From Brasenia schreberi (Eukaryota; Streptophyta; Magnoliopsida; Nymphaeales; Cabombaceae): DNA of 64,000 nucleotides. Under the pieces are notes generated by a model, which was not told where the DNA came from, made no database searches, and worked only from the letters and a program-made list of their open reading frames with translations. The stretch is from positions 34,677,001 to 34,741,000 of the forward strand of contig JAYKKT010000090.1 in the NCBI GenBank assembly GCA_036023115.1, written 5' to 3'. Both the position numbers and the translations under genes were made by a program. Below, piece by piece: positions 1 to 11,889 of the stretch. Numbering within the stretch: position 1 is the stretch's first letter; each line of letters begins with the position of its first letter.

Positions 1-13
1 GCATGTACTGAGA

Positions 14-17
<4 letters not shown>

Positions 18-82
<65 letters not shown>
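18..82. repeat. (CT)n-(TA)n compound microsatellite in intron 1 of root cap copy A
   Basis: A CT run passes directly into a TA run that ends about 40 bases before the exon 2 acceptor of copy A. Copies B and C and the relic at 34.35 kb have a TA tract at the same place, so the tract predates the duplications and varies in length between copies. Confidence 0.9.
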
Positions 83-84
<2 letters not shown>

Positions 85-122
85 ACTGATTCCGATTGGA
101 TCGTATCATACTGCTTTAACAG

Positions 123-871
123 GTTATGATGAATCAGGTTCAATAAGGATTGATTACCAAGAACCGAACGTTGTAGGTCGCTCTAGGAAAGAATCATTCC
201 TCTGCCTTGTATCAGATGTCAACCTTCATATTAATGGACAATTCATAGAGAGCAGAGGTGAAGACGTTTTGGGCGACTTCACCTCGATCAGATCCTTAGT
301 CCTCTTGTATGGACCACACCAAGTCTACATTGGTCTGAACCCGGCCATGCCATGGGACGGCTCGGTTGATCACCTAACGGTCTTGTTTGATGGTGCGCCC
401 GTCCCACTACCGACCACAAAAGGTGCTACATGGGCTGGACCAGAGCACACTGTTATCATACGCATGGATGACACGAACAACATGGTTGTGGAAGTTTCCG
501 GCAACTTCATGGTGGTGGCACGTGCCATGGAGCGGCCGGCGGAGGAGCCACATGCGGAGAACCATGACATCGGTCACAATCATTCTAGTGCTTACCTTGA
601 TTTAAACTTCAAGTTCTACTCACTCAGTCCAGATGTTGATGGTGTGCTTGGCCAATTTTACCGAGCCGATACCAGCCAAGTCGAGCTCGGCACCATCATG
701 ACCCTTGTGGGTGGGCTCCGGAAGTTCGCTTCGTCGAACCCCTTCGCGGCTGATTGCGCTGTGGCACAGTTCAATGGCCAGAAGAACAAAATGCATGTGC
801 TGCAGGGCAGGCTGAACACCATGAGTTGCACCAGTAAGTTCAATGGAGGCGGTATTGTATGCAAGAAATAG
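123..871 (+). CDS. Root cap domain protein, copy A (partial: exon 2 only)
   Basis: This is exon 2 of a secreted root cap/late-embryogenesis-related protein (Root_cap domain family). Exon 1, with the signal peptide, lies left of the window. The exon starts after the acceptor at 121-122 in phase 1, exactly as in copies B and C, and ends in TAG; it encodes about 249 residues. Family landmarks in order: FLCLVSDVNLHING, a DHLTVLFDG stretch, AYLDLNFKFYSLSPDVDGVLG, and the C-terminal AADCAVAQF. Four cysteines (in FLCLV, ADCAV, MSCTS, IVCKK) could form disulfides in an exported protein. Family members are linked to root cap or seed tissue but have no proven biochemical activity. The frame is intact and differs from B and C at few residues, mostly around residues 90-100 and near the C terminus. 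Confidence 0.85.
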
Positions 872-1000
872 CAAAAATGGAGTCGCCCATGCACAATGAT
901 ACTGCAATTATACGTATTGGCATGTCTTTCATTTTCTGTGACACCAAGAACATGTATCTGTATGACACTGATTACGTTATATGCATGTAACCTAAATCTA

Positions 1001-1006
1001 AATAAA
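1001..1006 (+). promoter_or_regulatory. Putative polyadenylation signal of copy A
   Basis: AATAAA lies 130 bases after the stop codon. The same hexamer occurs at the equivalent place in copies B (9890) and C (19363), which supports its use. Confidence 0.6.
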
Positions 1007-1748
1007 AGATCAAATGCAGATGTCATGAAAAGAAGATATGGATAGATCAGCTGAACCACAATAGCTGAATCAAGTAGTACTTTTTATTAAATACAAAAAG
1101 TCTCAACACGTCAAACTACATTTCACCCGTAATACTACGTGGAATTATTGCCAAGTTGTCACAGTTTTAATAGTTAAATCATGTATTTCATTAGCAAATG
1201 CCTTATTAAGCATGTTATTTAAAAATTAAAATTACTGTCCTCTATCAAATTGTACAAGTATTGCCGACTTTTGTGGTGATTATGTTCTCAAGTTTGATTT
1301 CATTCTTTTTACATTCGACAAGTATTCGTATCGAGAAATGGCGATGATCGGCGTAGCTTAATTAGCACGAGTTTGCGCTTTCAAGTGGGTTGATAGTGGA
1401 CTCAACGGAAAATCGTTCTGTCTCACAAAAACGGGTGAAATCGCGCGTTAAAACCGCACAGAAAGGCGATTCTATACCGTCTTCAATCTCTGACGAGCAC
1501 GTACGGCAGGGATGCGTCTGTCTTCTTCTTCCTCTTTCTCGATGAAGTGGTTGGCCTACGCCGCAGACGTTGTTATCGACTAGGTCGATCAAGTTGTCTG
1601 CAAGGTTTCTGTAACAATGGCCTGACGAAGAAGCGGAACATCGACAACGTTATCATTCTTGTTCTCCTTCACCTTACACTTCGTCAAAGCCCCGGGACTA
1701 ACCAGACCCTGTGGGTGGAAGGTGCCACCAAGGATGGGGAACCTTTAC

Positions 1749-1846
1749 CAGTCTCAAATTCCATACAATTTTGATGTTGACATTCAAAACAAACTCCCAG
1801 TCTCAAATTCCATACAATTTTTATGTTGACATTCAAAACAAACTCT
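1749..1846. repeat. 49-bp tandem duplication
   Basis: A segment beginning CAGTCTCAAATTCC is present twice, starting at 1749 and 1798, with few differences. Copy B has one version (near 10611), so the duplication happened in block A only. Confidence 0.85.
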
Positions 1847-1885
1847 CTGCCATTGTTGATTATGTACTTAAGTTTTATCAGATTA

Positions 1886-3160
1886 CAACAACAACTAACC
1901 CCACGGTGGGCTACATGTATTTTTTGTTTCCACAAAGCCCTATCGTGTGTCTCGTGTGTCATGTTAGCAGTTAACTCACAATAAGTTAGGTCATTCTTTA
2001 TTGTTTTTTTCCAACACGTTTGTAGTCATCATCTACCTCTATTAATACTTTCAAAATATAGTTTTTCATACCTTCTTACTGGTTATTCTTTTGATCTTCT
2101 TTCTATATGTCTAAACCACCTTAAACGATATTCTCTCATTTTATCCTCTATTGGTGTCACACATAATTTATTTCTAATAACCTCATTATGTATACGGTCT
2201 TTTCTCGTATAACCACTCATTCATCTCAACATCTTTATATATATATATATATATATCAGAAACATCTTTTGGACATGTTGACGATTAACTGTGCAACACT
2301 CACAACCATAAAACATAGTAGGTCTAATTGCTCCTCTATAATATTTACCATTTAACTTTAATGGTATCTTCTTATCACAAAGAATACTTTATGTTTCTCT
2401 CGATTTTAACCAGCCAACATTAATTTCATGTGCAACATCTCTATCACTATGAAAAATTGACCTCAGGTATTTAAAACTTTTTTTTTAGGGATGCAATGTG
2501 TGCCAATTTTAATTTTTATGTCCTCTGAAGTAACCAAATGATCAAACTTACATTCCATATATTTTACTTTCTAATATTTCTCTCCATATTTCCAATTTAC
2601 TATTAACTTTTTCCTTAGACTCCTCTACTAACACAATGTCATCTTCAAATAACATTCACCAAGGTACTTCATCTTGAATATCTTTTGTTAACTCATCAAT
2701 CACCATTATAAATAAGTATAGACTTAAAGTTGATCCTTGATGTAACTCAATATTAACTTCAAATAAGTTTGTCATTCCTTCATGAGTCCTCACACATGTT
2801 TTTGCACCATCGTACATGTCTCTTATAAGGTTTATGTATGTCAATGGGATACCTCTTTTTTCCAAGGTTCTCCAAAGAACCTCCCTCGGTACCTATCATA
2901 AGCTTTTTCTAAATCAATAAATATCATGTGAAGGTCTTTATTTTTTGTTTTAAAATATTTCAAAAGACGTCTTAAAAGGTGAATTGCTTCAACACTAGAT
3001 CTACCTGACATACATCCAAATTTGTTCTCTATTGTACTCGATACTTGTCTTAACCTATGTTCAATAATTCTATCCCACAATTTCATAGTACAGCTCATTA
3101 ACTTGATAACCCAATAATTCACACAATTCTAAATGTCTCCCATGTTCTTATATATAGGTA
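1886..3160 (-). mobile_element. RTE-clade LINE, 5'-truncated and degenerate, inserted in the flank of copy A
   Basis: The minus strand carries decayed reverse transcriptase sequence ([13 protein letters not shown] and [10 protein letters not shown] at about 2800-3120). The 3' end is a (CAA)n stretch on the plus strand at 1886, equal to the (TTG)n tail typical of plant RTE elements. An 18-bp imperfect target duplication flanks it (1868-1885 and 3161-3178, TTAAGTTTT...ATTA). The matching site downstream of copy B, near 10680, is empty, so this insertion is younger than the A/B duplication. Frames are broken; the element is dead. Confidence 0.85.
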
Positions 3161-3178
3161 TTAAGTTTTAAGATATTA

Positions 3179-4560
3179 AAAAAGGAAAAGCTTCTCAATT
3201 TTTGAATCCTTTCATGCATTCGCTTTTGTTTGTAGCCTTGATTCTAATACAAGATTAATGTTTCTTATTTTCTTTTAAGTAATCTAAAGGTGAAAACGGA
3301 GTCCTTTTTAAGAGTTGATGAGTTATTTTAGCACTCTACGGACTTTCGGTAATTAAATGTTAAATTGTGATGGTGTGTGGATTGTATTTGGTGATGTCCT
3401 CACTCACTTATGAAGAGTTGACGTCTATGTTACGGCATATGTTCACGTTAATGTATTATAAGACATTATTTGGTATCATAATTAAACCTTGAGTTTAACT
3501 TTATAATGGTTTTTGTTCATTTATACTGGTTGATCAATATTTTGGTACGAATGTTCTTATTTTTAATAGATATTCGTGCTAATCCATTTAACACTCAGTT
3601 CTTCAATCCTGGTCTGTTTTTATTGTTTTCATCTAGGTAGTGATTAAATTAAAACTTAGTTAATAAGTAATAAGAACAGAAAACAATGATTTAAGGAACT
3701 TTCAGAAGGCTTGTCATGGAGAAGCTGTTTTGCCTGTGTATGATCCCGGCATGGATGACTTCTATTTGTGAAATTCGTAAACTTCATTAGTCTGAGCAAA
3801 CAGACGATTTGTGGATTTCTTACTGTCGGGTGTGGTTTGGTGCGTGATATTAGCTTTATTGAGCGACAGTGAGATTGGTCGTTGTGTTGTCAACTCAATG
3901 TTGTGGTACTCCGGGCTCGTTCAATTAATTAATTGAGCGACAGTGAGATGCATTTGGCCCTTATTTCCTTCTTTCATCTAAATTTTTACGCGTAATTAAG
4001 GATTCTCCACACTGCCCAGAACTTGGTTTTCTTCACCCAACTCCAGACTTAGTCACAACCCTAAACTTGACCCCCTCGAAAGTAACACAGACTCTCTGAT
4101 TATGTATGTGTTTGAAATGTAGGGCGCATAGACCCAACACCATGTCCCACACCAAAATTGGACAAAATGCCCGGTGAAACAAGGTGCTTGACTCGTGTTC
4201 CGGGGGATTATGGAACAAATGAAGCCAAACGTGATCCATATTAGCCGCCTCTAGTTGAGGAATCTACATATCAGAAAATGGTAACTATTCATTTATGATA
4301 GATGAGTCAAATAAGGTGCATATGATCTGAAAATTTCTGCAATACACTAAGGTTCGTACCCTTCTTCAAAGATGCGTTCTATGTCTAGAAAATCTCCCCA
4401 CAAGGAGAAGAGGGATTGTTAGCCCAAAAGATTATTATGCCTGTAAGACAGAAAGATGTCCCAAGAAGTCGCGGCTTGTGGAATTTCTGCAACACTGTGG
4501 GCACTTACGGAAAGAAGTTCACTGCATTCGTCACTGACGTGTTTTACTTTTTGGCTCGTG
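3179..4560. other. Duplicated non-coding flank of block A
   Basis: The stretch is collinear with 10690-12080 (block B) and, in part, with 19590-20590 (block C). Similarity to B stops at CGTGTCATT near 4565 / 12087, which marks a block boundary. No confident gene. Within it, 4378-4532 holds a cysteine-rich open segment shared with B (see findings). Confidence 0.7.
4378..4532 (+). other. Cysteine-rich open segment shared by blocks A and B (block A copy)
   Basis: The frame reads CVLCL, then YYACKTERCPKK, then QHCGHLRKEVHCIRH and a stop. The spacing of Cys and His pairs resembles a zinc-binding domain, but I do not recognise the family. The copy at 11890-12060 keeps the frame with a few substitutions. 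No start codon or splice sites tie it to a gene, so it may be a captured exon or chance. Confidence 0.3.
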
Positions 4561-5029
4561 TCATTTCACTATTTCGCCTCTGTCTTTTTGAAATATTACA
4601 AAACTAGATTGGAGGGTAAAATTTTAGGTTTGCTCTTTTAAGTTTTTGAGAAATTACAATATTACGAATAAACAAAAATTATAGTTACGTCCTTAGGTTG
4701 ATCATGAAATAACGGAATCAAGTTTAGAGTATCTTTCAAATTAGTACCTAACTATCAATTAAAATTACTCATAGGTACACCGGAGATATTTCTTGTTCAA
4801 TACCTACATATTTCTATAAATTGCATTTCAGAGTCTAATATTTGTTGTCTAACATTCATTTCCTCTTTTCTTTAAATCGTCTTATTATTATTTTAATCAA
4901 ACAAACTAAAATAAACTCCAAATTTTGTGTATCGGAGTTGATAAAACAAAAAAATTGAATGGTCTAAATTTTATAATATAGAAAAGATGTATTTGATTAG
5001 CGTTTACACTTAAGGGTGTAAACTATTTT
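4561..5029. other. AT-rich spacer, no feature seen
   Basis: AT-rich sequence between the end of block A and the copia remnant. It could include decayed 5' parts of that element, but I see no LTR or primer-binding site. Confidence 0.5.
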
Positions 5030-6330
5030 CTAAAGGATACAGTTTCATCACCTACTCCAAATGCATTAGAAGAGGAAAATGATGCATACAAAACATTCCC
5101 TAGAAATGACACAATGGGTAGAACAATAATGATAACATATATAGAGGATGACCTCATTAGAGTATTTGAGGAATACGAGTTGTTTCATTCTATAACAACT
5201 AAATATGATACCACAACAAAGTTAAAGTATAACTCATGTAAATTGAAAGAAGGAGATAATATAATACAACATCTAAACCAAATATTGGTAATGGTTAGGG
5301 ACTTAGCTATAGTAAAGTCGGTCATCCTTAAGACTATGCAAATATCTATACTCCTCAATAGCTTAACCCCTTCATGGAACATGATTACTAATCCCCTCAT
5401 ATTAAGAGTTGAAACAAACCTCTATGAGTTACCCTTTAAACTAGCAATTGAATAAAAACGCATTAATATAAATAAGAATGACAAATTGCTAGTAGTTCAA
5501 GAAAAGATTGGGGTCAGCTTTAAACCAAACCAGAAAAGAATAAACCAAATAAAAAGTTTGGCAAGAATAATAAAAAAGTCCATCAAACTTTTAAGAAATA
5601 ACAACAAACCCCTTCTAGGGTCAAGTGCTTCAACTATCGTAACAAGAAGACTGACGGTGGAAACACCTAACAACGTAGTCAATTAAAGAAACATAACATA
5701 ATTTACGTAGTTTTAAAATGTCTCTATATAAATCATCTAAAATCTGGTTGGTACAATGACTTTGGAGCGACGAGACATATATCGAAGAGCAAAGAATGGA
5801 CTATAGACCTAAAGAAATATAAATCAGGAGAACATAGGGTGTATATGAAAAATAACACCTTTTCATATGTCCTTGGAGTGGGGTCCATTAGGATTCATGT
5901 ACAAGGCATATCGATTGTTTCAAATGATATATTGATTGTGCTAACTATAAGGCGTAATTTGGTCTTCATCCTTGTCTTTGTTAAGAAGAGTTTTGAAGTC
6001 AGGTTTGTCGCTTACAAGGTATCCGTGGGGAAGCATGAAAGGGTAGCATTTTAAGGATTATTTAATGATAAAAAAGGATTGTTAAAGTTAGAAATAAATG
6101 AAAAAGAAGCTTATTTTGCTTATATCGATTGTGCCATTAATGTTGATGTAAATGTGTGACATAAATGTCTAGGACATATAAATATGAAAAAGTTGAGGAA
6201 GTTATCCGATTTAACTTGTTGCCAGAATTTCAAAAAACACCTTTGGTAAATGTGAAGCATATATACAAGGAAAAATGACAAGAAAGATATTTCCTAAGAT
6301 AAATGGCAGTTTTAATTTAAATCTTTATTG
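5030..6330 (+). mobile_element. Ty1/copia remnant: gag, protease and pre-integrase parts
   Basis: The 113-residue frame at 5114-5455 looks like the UBN2/gag region (LKYNSCKLKEGDNIIQHLNQ, LLNSLTPSWN). Further on, near 5750, a protease-like GATRHIS follows an altered active site (DFG in place of DSG). Next come a GAG-pre-integrase segment (CLGHINMKKLRKLSDL near 6170) and CEAYIQGKMTRKIF near 6250. Frames are interrupted and I find neither LTRs nor the RT and RNase H domains. The fragment lies between tandem blocks A and B. Confidence 0.75.
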
Positions 6331-6516
6331 TTCATCGTGTCAATTAAATAAAAAAGATGTTTGAGTAGATTTGAGCATGAATGGTGTTTGAGCATATATA
6401 TATATACATATATCATCTTTGATGACCCATTCTTCTTTGCCATCAAAATCATGGGTGATAGCAATCCAGCTTGATGAAAACCTCCAAATATCGAATCCAT
6501 GAGCGGCTTATGAGAT

Positions 6517-6795
6517 GATTTAGAGAGCTGAAGGTGGGGGGCACGTTTTCGGTAGTCAATGCGAGATCTCTTGTATTATATCAAGTTCACTGTATGGATA
6601 TGATTTAGAGAGTTGAAGATGGATGGGGAACACGTTTTCGGTAGTCAATGAGAGATCTCTTCTATTGTATTGGATATCATTTAGAGAGTCGAAATCGAGG
6701 AGCACATTCGCTGATCATTATAATTTTAAGACGACACAAGATTTTATGATTAAAAAACCAACGTCTATAAAAGAGATCTCTCATTAACTACCGAA
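6517..6795. repeat. Short tandem repeat with an inverted arm
   Basis: A unit of about 85 bp starting ATTTAGAGAG repeats at 6517, 6602 and (partly) 6678. Its TTCGGTAGTCAATG core at 6637-6661 is matched in reverse complement at 6771-6795, with one mismatch in 25 and a 109-base spacer. The right arm is kept upstream of copy C (about 16325-16350), but the left arm there is replaced by a GA-rich microsatellite. Confidence 0.7.
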
Positions 6796-7566
6796 TATAT
6801 TTATGCAAGTTACGATTTGGCAAACCATTGATGTTGCGAACTCGTACTTAATTATTGCTTTTCAGGAACATAAACCTAATAACATTGTGCTTCATCTTAA
6901 TTCGAAATTCTTAAATTTTTTAAAATTATTCTCATGCCACAAAAGGCACGGTCTAAGGTAGGAACGATCCAATATATATAACCTATTGAAATAGTTCAAA
7001 TAATATTCAAACTGTTCACACAGTGCATGGTAATTTGGAAGTCAAGAAGGTCCCTTTTTGGTAAGGAAATGAAATTCTTCAAAGCACGCATGATTCAAAA
7101 GTTTCTAGTTAAATTTGGCTAATAATATCCAACATGCATGAGTGGCAGACAACGAGAGTCGCAAAGTATTGTCTTGGAAAAGTAATTTGCATTCTTCAAA
7201 AGTATTCCAAATTGTCCTTCAGCATTGACGAACGATCAAATACAGCTCAACTTACAGGCAATTAACCTTATTCTTAGCTACAAAATTGATATAAGAAAAA
7301 TACGTGATGAGCTTTTTGGGGTAAGATACCCAGCTATTATTTATATAAGCACTTGATATAATAATAAAAATTCCACTTATTTTAGAAATTCGTAGATGAT
7401 TGTCAACGTAGTTTTTAGACAGAGATGGTAAGTGCCCTTGAGATCTTGCTCTATCAAATTAAATATATTTCGGTGGTCAACGAATTACATCAGGAAACCA
7501 TAAAAAGGAAACTCCTCAAGTGAATTTGCAGGAATATTTCACGAACCAAACATTTCCACCATAGCT
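6796..7566 (+). promoter_or_regulatory. Upstream region of root cap copy B
   Basis: This block is nearly the same in front of copy C (16350-17095), so both genes share promoter sequence. No gene is visible in it. Confidence 0.55.
7342..7348 (+). promoter_or_regulatory. Possible TATA box of copy B
   Basis: TATATAA lies 225 bases before the ATG and is conserved in copy C at 16863. The transcription start is not known; other AT-rich motifs lie nearby. Confidence 0.35.
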
Positions 7567-9767
7567 ATGGCTGCAGAATTCGGATGCCAGTTTGTTCTTA
7601 GCCTTTTGGTGATGACGCTCATTTCCATTAATGGAGTTCTAGCATCTGCAGGTAAGAGTTACATGGTCGAATGCATTTGTAAGTAACGCATCTAATAGTA
7701 ATTATTGCCTTCTGGGCCGCAGTTCATGTTTCTAAGATCGTTAATGTCGGTTGAAAATCCATATCGTTTACTCATTCTTCTAATTAAAAGAAATGAGAAA
7801 GTTGGATCATCTAGTCATTGATAGATAACAAATAACAATGTGCAAATAAGTTGGATAATGTGTTTCCGGTTTGATCATCTTCCAAATTTCATTGTACACG
7901 ATAGCAAAAATCTACCAGTTTCAGATACTAAGTGAATCCCTTGCCCAAGCTAGAATCGATGTGTGAGGGATTAATGGTCTCACTATATAAAGCCCGATTT
8001 CATGTGTGGTTAGTTTAACGTGATTGCTGAAAGCAAACATTATATGGAGACAGTATTATTGTGAATCTATTGTGCATGGTATGGCTAAAAGCTATTCACG
8101 GTCAGAGATGTGAGGGGTTCCTTCGGACGCATTTGATTCTTGTAAACGATGGTATAGAGAATTTATCAAGAAAAAAAAAAGAACGATCGAGGTGATGGGC
8201 AATGAGAACAACAATGGTGTGTGGGTGGGATAGAGGGAGGCCCAAATGGAGATGGCGTAGTCTTGGTGGTTGGTGGTGGCAGAAGGTGGCCAAAAATAAG
8301 GGTGGTGTTGGTGGCGGCAACTGCTGATGGGGTTGTTTAGGCACGCAACCTCATGTTCTCGGTTCATTTGAGTTGTGGCAGATCTACAATGCGTCGAGAT
8401 GTCTCACCTGAAATTTGGGTGGAATGTCCACCACGGCCCTAATACATAGTTTGCCCCGTTCAAGGGGCTATTTGCCCCATCCCCAAAAAGTTGCAGTTTC
8501 TAGATCGGCCATTGCTTGAAGAACCCATCCCCAAAGTCAGATCTTATCGTATGGATATATGGATGTGTACCAAGATGTATGGACAAGTGCACTTATAAAA
8601 TATAATTTCTTGGTGAGTATCCAGAGGTTGTAAACTGATCAGATTCCATCATATCGGTGTTATGATGCGAATTGATCATTTAATTGAACGTATCTTTCTA
8701 TCTATCTATCTATCTCTATATACAATTGTAAATGTATACCAATCTATGCTCAAATTTAAACATCACACGATTCTTATGATCAACCACAGAAATTTAAATT
8801 TTAAAGAAATATCATTATACCTTTTATAATTTGTATTTAATGTGTTATCACTATTATATATTTTTATCACCTTAATCATTCATCTTAAAAGCTGAATAGT
8901 GAAAATGATAAGGTTTAATAAAGCATAAACCAATGTATGCATGTACTGGAATCTATATATATATATATATATATATATCAACTGATTCCGATTGGATCGT
9001 ATCATACTGCTTTAACAGGTTATGATGAATCAGGTTCAATGAGGATTGATTACCAAGAACCGAACGTTGTAGGTCGCTCTAGGAAAGAATCATTCCTCTG
9101 CCTTGTATCAGATGTCAACCTTCATATTAATGGACAATTCATAGAGAGCAGAGGTGAAGACGTTTTGGGCGGCTTCACCTCGATCAGATCCTTAGTCCTC
9201 TTGTATGGACCACACCAAGTCTACATTGGTCTGAACCCGGCCATGCCATGGGACGGCTCGGTTGATCACCTAACGGTCTTGTTTGATGGTGCGCCCGTCC
9301 CACTACCGACCACAAAAGGTGCTACATGGGCTGGACCAGAGCACACTGTTATCATACGCATGGATGACACGAACAACATGGTTGTGGAAGTTTCCGGCAA
9401 CTTCATGGTGGTGGCACGTGCCATGGAGCGGCCGGTGGAGGAATCACATGTGGAGAACCATGGCATCGGTCACAATCATTCTAGTGCTTACCTTGATTTA
9501 AACTTCAAGTTCTACTCACTCAGTCCAGATGTTGATGGTGTGCTTGGCCAATTTTACCGAGCCGATACCAGCCAAGTCGAGCTCCGCACCATCATGACCC
9601 TTGTGGGTGGGCTCCGGAAGTTCGCTTCGTCGAACCCCTTCGCCGCTGATTGCGCTGTGGCACAGTTCAATGGCCAGAAGAACAAAATGCATTTTCTGGA
9701 GGACAGGCTGAACACCATGAGTTGCACCAATAAGTTCAGTGGAGATGGTATTGTATGCAAGAAATAG
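7567..9767 (+). CDS. Root cap domain protein, copy B (complete, two exons)
   Basis: Exons 7567-7651 and 9019-9767 are joined by a GT-AG intron in phase 1, giving 277 residues. Exon 1 encodes a classic signal peptide (charged start, hydrophobic core VLSLLVMTLISI, cleavage probably after VLASA), so the protein should enter the secretory pathway. Exon 2 is the Root_cap domain: FLCLVSDVNLHING (about residues 50-63), DHLTVLFDG, AYLDLNFKFYSLSPDVDGVLG and ADCAVAQF, ending IVCKK. Many family members have a cysteine- or proline-rich region before this domain; here only about 20 residues separate it from the signal peptide. The start is fixed by the signal peptide, and copy C begins identically. No catalytic motif is known; a role in root cap or wall is inferred from the family name only. 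Confidence 0.88.
8373..8514. mobile_element. hAT-like MITE in intron of copy B
   Basis: The ends read TGTGGCAGATCTA and TAGATCGGCCATTG, imperfect inverted repeats. The orthologous element is in copy C (17917-18058) and relatives are at 13179, 47330 and 48817, so it predates the B/C duplication. The 8-bp flanks (best seen in C: TTTGAAGC/CTTGACGC) suggest a hAT-type target duplication. Confidence 0.55.
8952..8979. repeat. (TA)n tract before exon 2 of copy B
   Basis: Counterpart of the tracts in copies A and C and the 34 kb relic. Confidence 0.85.
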
Positions 9768-9889
9768 CAAAAATGGAGTCGCCCATGCACAATGATACTG
9801 CAATTATACGTATTGGCATGTCTTTCATTTCTGTGACACCAAGAACATGTATCTGTATGACACTGATTACGTTATATGCATGTAATCTA

Positions 9890-9895
9890 AATAAA
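9890..9895 (+). promoter_or_regulatory. Putative polyadenylation signal of copy B
   Basis: AATAAA 123 bases after the stop; position conserved in all three copies. Confidence 0.6.
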
Positions 9896-10251
9896 AGATC
9901 AAATGCAGATGTAATGAAAAGAAGATATGGATCGATCATCTGATCGATAAACCATAATAGCTGAATCAAGTCGTACTTTTTATTAAATACAAAAAGTCCC
10001 AACGTAATACTACGTGGAATTGTTGCCAAGTTGTCGCAGTTTTAATAGTTAAGTCATGTATTTCATTAGCAAATGCCTTAATAAGCATGATATTTAAAAA
10101 TTAAAATTACTGTCCTTTCTTAAAGTGTACAAGACTATCACTATTGCCGACTTTAGTGGTGATTATGTTCTCAAGTTTGATTTCATTCTTTTTACATTCG
10201 ATAAGTATTCGTATCGAGAAATGGCGATGATCAGCGTAGCTTAATTCGCAC

Positions 10252-10722
10252 GTGTTTCGCTTTCGAGTGGGTTGGCGAGTCGACTCAAGGGAAAATCGTT
10301 CCATCTCGCAAAAACCGGTGAAATCTTGCGTTAAGACAGCACAGAAACGCGATCCGTCTGTCTTCTTCTTCCTCTTTCTCGTTGAAGTTGTTGGCCTACG
10401 CCGCAGACGTTTTTATCGACTAGGTCGATCAAGTTGTCTGCAAGGTTTCTGTAACAATGGCCTGACGAAGAAGCCGAACATGGACAACGTTATCATTCTT
10501 GTTCTCCTTCACCTTACACTTCGTGAAAGCCCCGGGACTGACCAGACCCTGTGGGTGGAAGCTGCCACCAAGGTAGCATGGATGGGGAACCTTCCCGAGT
10601 TAAAAGAACTAGTCTCAAATTCATACAATTCTGATGTTGACATTCCAAACAACTTGCTGCCATCGTTGATTATTTCCTTAAGTTCTAAGAGATTAAAAAA
10701 GCAAAAGCTTCTCAATTTTTGA
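10252..10722 (+). CDS. Unrecognised 156-codon ORF downstream of copy B
   Basis: An open frame running from an arginine-rich start through GLRRRRFYRLGRSSCLQGF and a hydrophobic VIILVLLHL to a lysine-rich end. I do not recognise it. In block A the same stretch (about 1370-1850) is broken by indels and a 49-bp duplication, and block C has lost it completely. Poor conservation argues that it is not a working gene. It may be a decayed exon of something once duplicated with the root cap gene. Confidence 0.2.
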   Translation: MFRFRVGWRVDSRENRSISQKPVKSCVKTAQKRDPSVFFFLFLVEVVGLRRRRFYRLGRSSCLQGFCNNGLTKKPNMDNVIILVLLHLTLRESPGTDQTLWVEAATKVAWMGNLPELKELVSNSYNSDVDIPNNLLPSLIISLSSKRLKKQKLLNF

Positions 10723-11889
10723 ATCCTTTCATGCATTCGCTTTTGTTTGTTGCCTTGATTCTAATCCAAGATTAATGTTTCTTATTTTCTTTTATGTAAT
10801 CTAAAGGTGAAAACGGTGTCCTTTTTGAGAGGTGATGAGTTATTTTAGCACTCTGCGGACTTTCGGTAATTAAATGTTAAATTGTGATGGTGTGTGAATT
10901 GTATTTGGTGATGTCCTCACTCACTTGTGAAGAGTTGACGTCTATGTTACGGCATATGTTCACGTTAATGTATTATAAGACATTATTTGGTATCATAATT
11001 AAACCTTGAGTTTAAGTTTATAATGGTTTTTGTTCATTTATACAGGTTGATCAATATTTTGGTACGAATGTTCTTATTTTTAATAGATATTCGTGCTAAT
11101 CCATTTAATACTAAGATAGTTCTTGCATCCTGATCTGTTCTTATTGTTTTCATGTAGGTTGTGTTTAAATTAAAATTTAGTTAATAAGTAATAAGAACAG
11201 AAAACAATTATTTGAGGGACTTTCAGAAGGCTTGTCATGGAGAAGCTGTTTTGCCTGTGTATGATCCCGGCATGGATGACTTCTATTTGTGAAATTCGTA
11301 AACTTCATTAGTCTGAGCAAACAGACGATTTGTGGATTTCTTACTGTCGGGTGTGGTTTGGTGCGTGATATTAGCTTTATCGAGCGACAGTGAGATTGGT
11401 CGTTGTGTTGTCAACTCAATGTTGTGGTACTCCGGGCTCGTTCAATTAATTAATTGAGCGACAGTGAGATGCATTTGGCCCTTATTTCCTTCTTTCATCT
11501 AAATTTTTACGCGTAATTAAGGATTCTCCACACTGCCCAGAACTTGGTTTTCTTCACCCAACTCCAGACTTAGTCACAACCCTAAACTTGACCCCCTCGA
11601 AAGTAACACAGACTCTCTGATTATGTATGTGTTTGAAATGTAGGGCGCATAGACCCAACACCATGTCCCACACCAAAATTCGACAAAATGCCCGGTGAAA
11701 CAAGGTGCTTGACTCGTGTTCCGGGGGATTATGGAACAAATGAAGCCAAACGTGATCTATATTAGCTGCCTCTAGTTGAGGAATCTACATATCAGAAAAT
11801 GGTAACTATTCATTTATGATAGATGAGTCAAATAAGGTGCATATGATCTGAAAATTTCTGCAATACACTAAGGTTCGTACCCTTCTTGA

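Larger units (their letters stand above)
872..1885 (+). other. 3' UTR and duplicated downstream flank of copy A
   Basis: The 3' UTR is collinear with those of copies B and C. From about 1330 the flank matches 10230-10720 downstream of copy B. In B that stretch holds a 156-codon open frame; in A the frame is broken and a 49-bp segment is duplicated. I recognise no gene here. Confidence 0.6.

Noticed and set aside
370..570. Minus-strand and frame-shifted ORFs repeated in all three root cap exons (such as 370-570, 9266-9466, 18738-18938)
   Set aside because: They are shadows of the conserved plus-strand coding exon; they recur only because the exon does.
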